This document shows, piece by piece, positions 41,101 to 51,164 of a stretch of 64,000 bases of DNA (position 1 is the first letter of the stretch; every line of letters starts with the position of its first letter). The notes beneath the pieces were generated by a model. That model ran no database searches and had not been told where the DNA came from. It worked only from the letters and a program-made list of their open reading frames with translations. Origin of the DNA: Phoma sp. XZ068 (Eukaryota; Ascomycota; Dothideomycetes; Pleosporales; Didymellaceae); assembly GCA_004835665.1 (NCBI GenBank), contig RBKR01000008.1, positions 496,001-560,000 of the forward strand. The letters are read 5' to 3'. The position numbers and the translations under genes are program-made.

Positions 41101-42544
41101 CCTGATGGCTCCTCGGATGCCTCTAGCTTGACCCAGTCGCCAGAGAAACATCCCACTTTGACAAGTGTGTTGGTATCGACAAAGACACGGGCCTCCTCGT
41201 CGTCCTCGGCGCCAGGCTTGGGATGCATCAGCTCATCGGAGATGCTCTGCAGCAGGCCATGCGCCTTGAAGACCTTGCTCCTCGACGAGGGCGCTCCTCG
41301 CACTGTGCTGGTGGCGGTGAAGCTGGAGAAGACGGAGCCGGGTGTTGCAATGCCATTCGTGCGGAAGTTGCCCGGGCGCGGGGTGGCGGAGGTGAAAGCA
41401 GAGAGCACGCCTGAGGACTGCGGCGGCAGCATAGGGGCGCTCAGGGAGATGATATCATCAGACTCGTCGGACAGATCCCCGGCGTCGGAGCCGGAAAAGT
41501 CCGAGTCCAAGTTGTCTGTGGATTCCTCATCCGGCGGGCTCGGGTTGCGCGAGTCCCGGCGCTCGTCGGCCGTGTAGAAGGCGTCGTTGGAGGTGTCTTC
41601 GGCCTCGCTGTCGTCGAACGTGTTCGCAATGGGCGCGGGTCGGACGGGCGGGGCAACGACGGCCCTGGGGCTGCGGTGGGACTGCAGCACGACGATGCGC
41701 GTAGTGGGCAGCAAGAGGCCCTGCGACACCGGCTCACACGCCGTGACCTTGGCTGGCGGCGGCGGGACGTGGGTGATGGGGTGGGCGGGCAGCGGCAGGG
41801 GGAGCAGGTCGCCCGTGTGCAGCACCATCGGCGACTGCAGCGCTTCCCGCACCGCCGTCCTCCATGCCTTCTCCTGCGCGGCGTGGTCTACCTTGTGCGC
41901 CTTCGCCGCCTTGCCATTCACGTCGAGGTAGCGGTTCTTGGGCGCCCGTGCAGCGCCGTTCGCACCCCCCACGAACCCCCCGCCGAACTTGGCGTGCACC
42001 TCGTCCAGCCGGCGCAGGGCCTCGGTGTCGAGGTTGACGTAGACCGTGTCCAGGCCGAGGGGCACGACGTGGTGGATGCGGACCTCAATCGGCGTGTCCC
42101 GGCGCTGCGTCTTGTTCGGCGCCAGGCTGTGCAGCAGCTGCGCGAACGACTGCAGCGCGAGCGCCGACGCGGGCACCTGCAGCGACGAGTGCGGGCGCGC
42201 AGCCGCGGCGTCCGTCTTGTCGGCAACTCGCACGGCGAGGATCGTCCAGGGCACGCTGTGGGCAGCGACGACGGAGCTCGGCAGCCATGGGGTAATGGCG
42301 ACATGGCGGGTCGCGGTCGCTCCTGCTGCTGTCAGTCCTCGTGCCGCAACAATGCCTGGCGGGGGAAGTGCTCACCGGCGTGCTTGCCAAACAGATCCTC
42401 GAACAGGTCCTCGCTCAGCACGCCCGCCTCGCCCTTCAGCCGCTCGTCGAGCAGCAGCCGCGCCGAGATGGCTGGCCGGTCGAGTCTCCTTCTCCTTCTC
42501 CTCTTGCGCGGGTTCACCGGGTGCAGTCCGTTTTGCGCCTCCAT
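38185..42544 (-). CDS. PEX6: Pex6, peroxisomal AAA-ATPase
   Basis: Three exons (42544-42376, 42322-38866, 38818-38185) with introns of 53 and 47 nt encode 1419 aa. The N-terminus (RKRRRRRRLDRPAISARLLL, then GVLSEDLFEDLF) matches fungal Pex6. The D1 ATPase is degenerate, with ITSTQRGIGKAAIS in place of Walker A (about 785). The D2 domain is intact: Walker A GPPGTGKT (about 1060), Walker B VVFFDELDSVAP (about 1120), and the second region of homology GATNRPDLLDQALLRPGRFD. The D2-only activity pattern is the hallmark of Pex6. With Pex1 it forms the hexameric motor that extracts monoubiquitinated Pex5 from the peroxisomal membrane. It is long for the family because of an acidic insert (SGSDAGDLSDESDD) and a C-terminal tail with two GKGKGKA blocks. 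Confidence 0.96.
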
Positions 42545-43063
42545 CTCTTGCTCGCGTCAATGCACCGTGGCCTGCTTGGTGGTGTCGTCGACGCGGCTCT
42601 GCGGTAGCTGCGTAGTCGCATGCACTGGTCTGCCAAGCCTCCAGTGTACCTCGGCACGTCGCCCGCAGCTCAACCGGCGCGTCGTCAACACGCTCAGATG
42701 AAGCGAGGCACGAGGTTCGACCTGTCTCGACGAGGCAATCCGTCGAGGCAAAGGGGAGAAGCTCGGTGCTGGACCCCGTGGATGGCTGCCTCTATTTTAC
42801 TTCACGTCCACTTTCACATGGGTCCTGGACCCCTCCAATGTCAACGCCCTGATTGGTTGTTTAGTACTTGCCCGCACGCTGCTTGCATGTCCGATTGCGG
42901 CTCCGGCCCACACGTCGACTGCTGTTACACCGCAGCAACGGCTGCGATCATGTTCGAGATTCGAAATATGCATTGACGTGATACAAACATACAAGCAGCC
43001 CCTTTTGCGAGGATATCAAACGCCATCAACACCTTCCCATGCATCCCTCCATCACTACACACC
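42545..43063. other. Intergenic region, PEX6 promoter
   Basis: About 520 nt between the KRE33 stop codon and the PEX6 start codon. No separate gene is supported; ORFs here are antisense or out-of-frame extensions. Confidence 0.5.
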
Positions 43064-46000
43064 TCACTTCCTGCTCTGCTTCGCCTTCTTGACCTTCTTC
43101 TCGCTCTTCTCCTTGCCCTTCTCCGCCTCCTTGTACGCTTCTGCAACGGCCTCACCAGCCTTCCTCTTCTTCTCGCCCGTCTTGACAGCCACAGTCAGGT
43201 TGTCGACGCGACCGCCCTTGGCTGCTTTGGCAACCGAGCGCTCGGCTTCCGTCCAGTCGTCTGCTCCAGCTCCGATTTCATACCTACAATGTCGTTAGCA
43301 TATTATATAGTAATGGACAATCAAGACTTACTTGTGCAGCGGCAGGGCGTCAATAAGCGCCTTAGCACGCTCGCGCTCCTCTTGATCCGCCAAAAACTCA
43401 TCTCCACCCTCCTGCAACTCCTGCTCGAGACTCTTCTCCAGCGGCTTGAACCGCGGATCCGAAACCGCGTCGCCATTGGCGCCCTCCTCCTCCTCAATCT
43501 CCATAGCCTCTGGCATCTCCTGCCTCACCGCGCCCTCGAGAATTCCACGGAATGCCGTTGCCACCTTACGAATGACCTTGACGAACATGGCCATCAGCTG
43601 TGACGACGAGAGGTTGAGCTCCTTCTCCACCTCGGAAAACTCCTTCCGCTGCAGACCAACCGCGAGGAGCAGCGCAACCTGGATTCCGCTCATCTTGATC
43701 TGCGTCTTCAGCCGCCCGGCGAAATACAGTGTCGCAATCGACGGCAGCATGTCGAGAATAACGTGGTAGTCGAGCATGTTGTTGGCGTACGAGTCCAACC
43801 TCTTCAGATCAAAAGGGCTGAACAACGCATCCAGCTCTGCCTTGGAGATGGGAGTCGCCTGCAGCTCCGTGTCGAGGTTTGCACCGTGAGACGCAGACTC
43901 CTCAATGCTGAGCGATGTGACCGAGGGGAACGAGCGGAACTGGTACGACAGCAGCGAGATGAAGCGTTTCTGGAAGTCCTTTGCAAACGCTGCAACCCAC
44001 GAGCCGTCTGACGATGTTGTCTCGAGCGACCGCAGCATGATGCACGTGTGTTCGCCGGTCAAGTCGTTCGGTGTTTGCCGCAGGTACACGGGGACGAACG
44101 ACTGGCGTTTCCAGAACTTGTGTAGCTGGCTGGTCAACCCGTAGCTTACACCAACATAGTCGAGCTTGGGCGATGCGAGTTCAGACAGACGGGCGAAGAG
44201 TGGTGGCATCTCGGACGCTTCTCGGACCTTGATGGTGTCGGTTTGGAGGGTAGCCGATTCGAGATCGGCCTCTGTAACGCGCTTCATGGTTTCGATCTCG
44301 CTGGGTGCAGACTCGGACAACGAAGCGAGCTTGCCGTCGTAGAAATCAACAAGCAGGGACAGTGCACGCGAACCGTAGCCCATGTTTACGTAGTCGGGGT
44401 TGGTGGCAATGCGCACGACACGCGCGCCGGACAGCGAGGCAAAGTTCTCGTCCTGGAATTGTTGCGAGACGATCCAGGGGATGAGATCACCGCCAGCCCG
44501 TTGTCCGCGCGAAAGACTGTTCAGAACGCTTTCCCTGCTGATCTGGCCTTCGAGTGCTACCTGGATGACACAGAGGGGTTCGGGAAGCTTGTTGTCCTCG
44601 GCTGGAGCCGTGAGAACGAAGAGTTGGTGGGCGGGCGCATCCGACATCAGCTGGAGATCGTTGGGGGTGTTCTTGTAGTGACTGGCGACGTAGAGAGCCA
44701 TCATCTTCTGCAGGAACTTCTCAGCGGCTGGGTTGTAGGAGAAGAGGGTATCGCGGTTGACGTGGAGCAGCTGGCACTCATTGGGATGCGGGCATCCTTG
44801 AGTTCCCAGCTTCGATCGTGGCAGGGTAGCGTCCAGGCAGAGGAGGTCGTTCATCCATCGTTCTACGGAGTCGCCTTGGGCGTAACGAATGGGTTCCGAC
44901 AGTGTGATTTCGCGCAGCGAGCGGCCAGCCATGGAAGGCTCTGTCCCGTCCTTGCTCTCTTTGCCTGTAGCACGGTCGACTATGGTCGATGAATCGTTGG
45001 TCTTGCGTCCTCTCGACTGCTCGCGAAGCTGGTTGATGAGCTTGAGCGAGAGCGAGCGTCCTGTTCCTTCGTAGCCGTTGATTGTCGATGCCATAAACAC
45101 CAGGTAAGGACCCATCAGCTTGCGTACCAGTGGCAGAGGAATGGCTGCAGCCTCATCAATAACCAATAGTTCGGCCTGGCCCAGCTGATTTGCGTCCTGT
45201 GGCTGAATGTACTGAATTGTCTGCCTGTGCTGTCGGTGCACGTTCACACGAACAATGGCCTTGTTGAACTCGGCGTGTGTCGACTGTAGGATGTTGTAAT
45301 CCTGGTGTTCCATGTAGCCCAGCGCATCGAAGCCCTTGAAAACGAACTCGAACAGTGTCTTCAAGTTCTCAGGACTTGGCGATGTGATGAAGATGTTGCT
45401 GTAACCGTGTGCAATCGCTGCCGCAATCGCCACACCAAGTGCCGCAGACTTTCCGCGACCACGCGCCGCCGTCAGAGTCACGGTGCTCTGCAGTGTCTTC
45501 TCTGCGATGGCGTCCACAAATGTGAGGAGGGCCTTGGCCTGGTCCACGGTCTTTGCCAATTTAACGAGGTCGCCCACAGGTGGTGTGTCTGCTAGCGATT
45601 CCTTGATCTCCTCCAGCTCCTTCGCCTTTGGTGTCTTGCCTTCTAGCTCTGGATCCGGTGGGGCCAACTGCTTGACGTGCTTCCCGCCGGAGATGGGCAA
45701 CACATTCAGCTCGTCGTCTACTACCAAACAGCTGTCGCATTTGCCGAGGGAAAGAAGGAATCGTTCGTTGAATCGGGCGACGACGTCGCTGTGCGCTTCG
45801 GTGCGGTACCGCGAGTGGATGTCCATGGACATTGTGTAGAGCTGCTTCAAGCTGTTCATGCCCTTCAGCAGGAGAATTACCAATCCTCCTCCCTCAACTG
45901 TCTCGATTGTGCGCGCAAGCAGGTTCGGTGTGAGCGCCTCAAAGTCCTGCAGGATACACATGCCGTATGTGTTACCCAGAATCTTCTCCGTCTCCTTGTA

Positions 46001-46425
46001 GTAGACATATCGGATGTTCTGTGTCGAGACGAAAAGTTCGAAGGGGTCCTCGGTATCGATATCGCGGATGCCGCGCTTGAGTTCGCTCTTGATCTTCTTC
46101 TCGCGCTTCTTGCGGTGACTCGAGAATCCGAGCAGCTTGTTCTTGTATGCCCAGAGCACCGACTTGTTCAGCTTGACGTCGACATTCAGCAGGATGTGGT
46201 ACAGGTTTACGATGACATCTTTCTGGCGGTCACCGACGACGACGAAGAAGCTTCGCTTCTTTTCCTGCGCATTGTGAGCATGGTCTGCGCATGGCAGTCG
46301 CTTCGTGCACACGTACCTGAGCACCGTTTCGGATCAAAGCCGGGATGCGAGAGTCACTGAGAGATTGTGAGTATTGGCAGGACTTGCAGAGAGTGTATCT
46401 TCACATACATAGCTTTCTTCGGCAT
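43064..46425 (-). CDS. KRE33: Kre33/NAT10 RNA cytidine acetyltransferase
   Basis: Four exons (46425-46409, 46356-46317, 46264-43332, 43283-43064) with introns of 52, 52 and 48 nt encode 1069 aa. The first two exons are very short (17 and 40 nt) and give MPKKAIDSRIPALIRNGAQ, the conserved start. Domains in order are: the N-terminal DUF1726 region (SFFVVVGDRQKDVIVNLYHI), an RNA-helicase-like ATPase with Walker A TAARGRGKSAA (about 287) and DEAA box VIDEAAAIPLP (about 387), a GNAT domain (RIATNPDYVNMGYGSRAL, about 640), and a Lys-rich nucleolar tail ending KKVKKAKQSRK. It uses acetyl-CoA and ATP to form N4-acetylcytidine in 18S rRNA and, with Tan1, in tRNA-Ser and tRNA-Leu. Length agrees with orthologues. 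Confidence 0.97.
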
Positions 46426-47083
46426 CTTGACAGCTCCGCAGGCTTTCCCGCCTCTTCTAGATTATATCGTCTATTCGAGGGTCGCGCGCCTCTGAGGGAT
46501 TCGATATCAATCGCGGAGGTGATCTAAAGCTGTATTGGTATTTTCAGCTGTTCAGACCTCCGGATGCGTGGGGTATGCGCGTGGTGGCTGCGAGAGTTGC
46601 GGGCCGTGCTGCCATCGTTTTCGAAATTTCGAAGTTCTGCCAACCACCCTTGTCACCGCCCCAAAATTACCCTTTCGGGTAACTATGCAATGTGTTGATC
46701 GCAGTGACTGTTAACACCCTCCGGTCGGAAACTAAAATCCAATAAGAACTCGTGCTCACCGATTTCACACCTTGATATCTCCACCACCACTTTCAGGAAT
46801 AGACGTATCCAAAGAGTCTTCAATTAAAGATAGCTGTGGCGATGATGAGAGTATCTTATTTCATCGATGCGAAAGGTGCTCTCAAGTTAATGGTTTCGAT
46901 ATCCAAGTTTCCTCAGTTTAGTGACGGATGGCTTCACAAACTCTGACTGGTCAAGGTTCTCCCAAAAATAGTGATGATTTTACGTGATATATGTGTAATA
47001 GCTCTATTTATCCTGATGAGTGGATACAAGGGTATAACGTGTATGCTCAAGGAAACGCCAAACTCAAACGCAAATGCCCACAC
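46426..47083. other. Intergenic region, KRE33 promoter
   Basis: About 660 nt between two same-strand genes. There is no coding signal beyond short ORFs. It holds the KRE33 promoter and the 3' region of the upstream lipase gene. Confidence 0.5.
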
Positions 47084-49432
47084 CTACTCGGCATTTACAG
47101 ACAACTTCTTCTCCGCCTCCAAAGCTTCGTAGCCCATGCCACTACCGCCTCCAATCTGCTCCGAGCCCTTGACTTGCTCAGCACCCTTCTCACTCCACTC
47201 TCCAGCCGTAGCGTCGACTTCTCTTGTCGCGTCCTCTCTTAACTTGTCATTTCGTTGGTAGAACTCCTCAATGTCCTCACAGCCCCTGGGTGTGCGACAC
47301 ACTTTCCTAGCCTCTTCAGGTGCCGTCTTCCAAAGTACCTCTCTGACCTCTTTTCCGACCTTTTCAATAGCATCCATAGCCCAGATGACATCCAAATGTT
47401 CATAGCCTTCAATGACCTTGGAGTGAACGACATCAACGTACGGTTCGCGATTGCGCTCGAAGCGACGTAGAAGGCGGCGACCGTCAACGAGGTCATCGGC
47501 GCCGCACACCCAAAGAGCGAACGGTGGTGTGTGGGGTCCGTACCAGGCAAAGCGGGCGCGACTGCTGTCTCGTCTATGCGAGCCGCGTTCTGCCTCATCG
47601 AGTGCCGTGTCGCCAGATTGCGAATCGTCTGGCTCCTCATTTTCCGAGTCGTCTCTTGGACGAGATTTGGATCTGTCTTCCTCTTCGTCTTCCTGCTCTT
47701 CTATCGTCTTCTCTTCTCGTGTTGACAAGATGCATTTGTGCTTGGCGAAACACTCTCTTCCCAGCCACCACCTCATACTTTCAGCGCTGACGTAGACAGG
47801 TGAGAATTGGAAAAGGCGGTCCCGTAGGTCTCGGTCCCAGCGCTCGTCTGTCCAGTTGAAGAGGAATGAAAACACGCGGTAACCCATGGCACCGTACAGC
47901 TTACCTGGAAGCAGAGAGTGCATGGTCATCATGAAGGGGATGAATGCGTGTATACCGAACACCACTCGGAACATCGCGGGAGAGATGACTTGCATAAACT
48001 TGAAGTAGGCTTTCTGAATCAATGGTCCTGCGTATGCAGCTGGTGCGAGTGCGCAAAATACCGAGATCTTATCACCAATGTCAGGGCGTTGCTCCTTAGC
48101 CATAGCAACGAGACTTTGCGTGGTGCCCTGGCTGTGGGCGATGAGACCGAGCTTCTCGAAGCCAGTCTCGGAGAGTACGCGCGAGATGAGGGCAGGCAGA
48201 TCCATGACACCCATTTGTCGGATATTCCAAGCCCACATCCTCGGGTCGCTGTAGTCGAGCATCTTGTGTCGAGGGTTGAAGCCGCACCGATTGTTTCCTA
48301 ACCACACATCGTAACCACTCTTGGCGAGGAAGAAGGCAAGGCTGTCATCGTCGTTTGTACAATAGGCGCCGGCTGATTGCAAAAGTCCGTGGATCATAAG
48401 GATGGGGTATTTCTTTTGACCTGAGGGATATTGCGAGCCAGGTACTCCACTGCAAGAAGTCGACCGCCTGAAGACATCGGGTGCGCGCGGTTCTCTTTCG
48501 GATTCGTCGGTACGTTTGTAATCACGGGGGTTGTACAGATGCCAAAGATCAATGATGAAGCCATCCTCGGTCTGCACTTCGAAGATCTCGCAATCGAGCC
48601 CTACTCGACGTGCGTAGTAACGGACATCGCACTTGAGCTCATCTGGGCCACCTTCCAATGGCACGAATTCATCCCCCTCCTTGCCTTCCTCATTGTCATG
48701 AGAAAGCTTCTCTGATTCCACAGTATGTTCTTTCTTCCATGCTACCTCAGCGGCTCTCCTCGCTTTTTTCCGCCTTTCCTCCTCTTCAAAGAATGGTCGG
48801 CGCTTATCAGGATTTTGCCTTTTGAGTCTGATCCAAACATGTTCTGCGGCGAGGGGTAATGAAGTGAAGGCTGCACCCAATATGACAACGAGTAGGAAAC
48901 AAAGCGACAGGATTGCCGACGAGATCCGCAGCTGAATGCATTGGAGCTTTCTCAGTGTGCTTGGAGGACCGTATACGGGCACGGGCGGGAACATTGGATT
49001 TGTGCTTGATGGAGCTTTGCTTTCGGCAAGAGGAGCATCTGTCCCTCTTTTCTGGTCTCCTTTGTTATCCTTCTTGTGGCGCACTCCGTGGATGGTCCCA
49101 TCTTTTGACTCTCGTAGCTCGCCTGATACAGGTTCACTTTCGGACGGGTCGCGGTCCTCAAGGACATCTTTGAGCTTGTTGAGCTTTGTAGCTTCTTCGA
49201 TGGGCACCGCGGGCAGACGTCCGCCGTCTGCTGTCTCGATCACAGGGTCTTGCGCCGTAATGAAACGCGCCTCAAAGGCCCGCGTTGAGCCGGTTGCATC
49301 ATTCTCTTGCTCAGGCGCATACTGACCGAGACGTTCAGCTTGTTTTGTGAACTCGACAGCTGCTTGTGTTTTGGTTTTAGTCTTGGCGGTTGCTTCATGG
49401 ACCTTGTTCCTGACGGTCGTCGTAGTGGCCAT
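47084..49432 (-). CDS. Steryl-ester hydrolase/acid-lipase-like alpha/beta hydrolase, membrane-anchored
   Basis: A single exon encodes 782 aa. A disordered N-terminal 170 residues precede one membrane helix (LSLCFLLVVILGAAFTSL, about 172-190). Then comes the AB-hydrolase lipase-associated region (GLDCEIFEVQTEDGFIIDLW). The catalytic parts are MIHGLLQSAG (oxyanion region), the nucleophile elbow AHSQGTT (Ser about 437), the acid in GADDLVDG (about 647) and the His in GYEHLDVIW (about 679). This is the architecture of Yeh1/Yeh2/Tgl1 steryl-ester hydrolases of lipid droplets and plasma membrane. An acidic, Ser-rich low-complexity insert (about residues 575-620) sits between nucleophile and acid. 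Steryl esters or triacylglycerol are likely substrates. The protein is longer than yeast homologues because of the N-terminus and the insert. Confidence 0.92.
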   Translation of the reverse strand: MATTTTVRNKVHEATAKTKTKTQAAVEFTKQAERLGQYAPEQENDATGSTRAFEARFITAQDPVIETADGGRLPAVPIEEATKLNKLKDVLEDRDPSESEPVSGELRESKDGTIHGVRHKKDNKGDQKRGTDAPLAESKAPSSTNPMFPPVPVYGPPSTLRKLQCIQLRISSAILSLCFLLVVILGAAFTSLPLAAEHVWIRLKRQNPDKRRPFFEEEERRKKARRAAEVAWKKEHTVESEKLSHDNEEGKEGDEFVPLEGGPDELKCDVRYYARRVGLDCEIFEVQTEDGFIIDLWHLYNPRDYKRTDESEREPRAPDVFRRSTSCSGVPGSQYPSGQKKYPILMIHGLLQSAGAYCTNDDDSLAFFLAKSGYDVWLGNNRCGFNPRHKMLDYSDPRMWAWNIRQMGVMDLPALISRVLSETGFEKLGLIAHSQGTTQSLVAMAKEQRPDIGDKISVFCALAPAAYAGPLIQKAYFKFMQVISPAMFRVVFGIHAFIPFMMTMHSLLPGKLYGAMGYRVFSFLFNWTDERWDRDLRDRLFQFSPVYVSAESMRWWLGRECFAKHKCILSTREEKTIEEQEDEEEDRSKSRPRDDSENEEPDDSQSGDTALDEAERGSHRRDSSRARFAWYGPHTPPFALWVCGADDLVDGRRLLRRFERNREPYVDVVHSKVIEGYEHLDVIWAMDAIEKVGKEVREVLWKTAPEEARKVCRTPRGCEDIEEFYQRNDKLREDATREVDATAGEWSEKGAEQVKGSEQIGGGSGMGYEALEAEKKLSVNAE

Positions 49433-50424
49433 ATCGAATCCCGATGTCAGAATTAGTGTGACAACGGTCTGTGGAGAAACATGTGCAAGTGGAACGGTCG
49501 TGGGGCGGACGGTCTGGACAAAAAGTGGGCGCGCTGTCGTTTGACATCGATTGGACTCTTGTAAGATGGTATAGGTGTAAACAAAGAGAAGACTCAGACA
49601 TAATAATGGATATCTGAACCGCAGAGATTGTGGGCGTGGCTGATGGTCTTGGAGATCAGCGTTCCTATCTTGGTCGCGTCTGCCGCGAAATCGAAAATGA
49701 CATCAGAGATCGTGCATTATCCGCGGACTTTGTCCTCTTTGGCAACGAATCAATATCGATTATTTCCGCATGGTGCATCTCAACGACGGTCCCAGGTATC
49801 GGTCTACGGGTGATTGATGCAGGGATGGCGCGCTTTTGTAAGTGGCTTGCGCATCTGCACAATCAACGCACATGATTTGCATGTGATTTATTTCAATTCC
49901 ATGGCTTCGTACGCTCGACTTGTGGACATTCTAGCTCATTGTATCAAGTCTGACATTCGTTCAGGTGATATTGAGCATATCAGATTTGCCAATTCGGAGT
50001 ATGGTCAGACTGAGTCAAAATTCTGACTTCGAGAAAATTGTCGTCGCTCTCTTGGAAGTCGTCCGTGATGCACCACTGCCGCTTTGTCGATGCTAGTGTA
50101 TTTGAGGACCCAAATATGCATTACCAAGGCATCAAATTGCGTTCTTGTCATAGAATTGAATCAGTTCTGGGTACCCGTCAAAGCCGCAGATGATGATCCA
50201 GATATCATGTCACTGGCTCTGACACCCACGCGAGACATGTAGACTCTGTCACTTGCCGCATTTCGAAATTGGTCAATTTGGAACGACAGTGGAGATCTTC
50301 GAACGAATAGGCGTTGCAACAGTCGCTCGCAGCGAATGGATATATTGTTCAAAAAAGACCATGGCGCCAGCCCAATGCAAAGATATCTTGTACACCAATA
50401 TACATCAACCACTCCAATGTGCTC
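49433..50424. other. Intergenic region, no gene seen
   Basis: About 990 nt between the lipase start and the COA3 stop codon. A forward stretch near 49630-49875 is open (ENDIRDRALSADFVLFGN) but has no family resemblance and no clear exons. I leave it unannotated. Confidence 0.4.
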
Positions 50425-50791
50425 CTACTTTCTCGCGGCCATGGCTTGTTGGACAGCTGCTGTTGTACCGGCAGGCTGCTGCGATCGTACGATGGGCTCG
50501 TCGGGCACGATAACGTCCTCAAACTCGTCCTGGGAGACGGCGTTGATGGTGTATGTATCTGCTAACTGTAAGCAGACATCATGCGCAGGGTATTTATAGA
50601 CTGACAAATTCCAATGACAAGAGAGCAGATTGCGAAGCCAGTGATGGTGTTCTTCATCAGGTAGGGCGCACGAGTACGCAGCAACGCCGGCGCGGCGCGC
50701 ATGCGGGCATCGTAGTAAGTCGACTGGAAAGGTTTGCTGCAAATGTCAGGACTCTGAAGCGCCTCAAGCTCGGTCGCACTCACTATCCCAT
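50425..50791 (-). CDS. COA3: Coa3/Cox25-like cytochrome c oxidase assembly factor
   Basis: Three exons (50791-50784, 50736-50606, 50561-50425) with introns of 47 and 44 nt encode 91 aa. The first exon has only 8 nt (ATG GGA TA); splicing yields MGYKPFQSTYYDARMRAAPA. A single membrane helix (NTITGFAICSLVIGI) is preceded by PALLRTRAPYLMK and followed by INAVSQDEFEDVIVPDEP, the arrangement conserved in fungal Coa3. The protein sits in the mitochondrial inner membrane and, with Cox14 and Mss51, holds newly made Cox1 in assembly intermediates. The second intron has a less typical donor (GTCAGT), so residues at that joint (GIS/DTY) carry some doubt. It is divergent from PTA1. Confidence 0.82.
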
Positions 50792-51164
50792 GGTGGCGTG
50801 GTGAAGCTCAGCGGTCTTGCAGAGAGCGTGGTTAATTCGCCGCGGTGGTGAGAGGCTGCTTCCGCATCGTTGGCTTGGCACCGCCGTCCACCCTGCGGCA
50901 TCGATCTGCAGCTATCCATCATCAACTCCCCAGGCCAGCCCGTAGACAACACCACCAACACACGCGCCCATTCGCTTCACCACGCTCCTTCTACTTCTAG
51001 ACCATTAGCTTTGCAGGGAATGAGGGGACTGGACTCAGCAGGCTCTGGGCTTTGTCGCGCAATAGTTTGACTGCGTCGCGCGCGTGAACAAGCGTCACCA
51101 TTGTGCACGACCTCACTACAAGGAACAAAGCCTGCTTCTCGTGCACTGCCCCTTCACCACCACC
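50792..51164. promoter_or_regulatory. Shared promoter of divergent COA3 and PTA1
   Basis: A gap of 373 nt between divergent start codons. No specific site was assigned; the promoter function is inferred from position. Confidence 0.45.

Noticed and set aside
41676..42701. Forward ORF of 341 codons opposite PEX6
   Set aside because: Antisense to a confidently identified gene; Arg-rich composition reflects GC-rich codons of PEX6.
49630..49875. Forward ORF of 81 codons (DIRDRALSADFVLFGN)
   Set aside because: Some protein-like texture, but no start context, exons or family match; too short to support.
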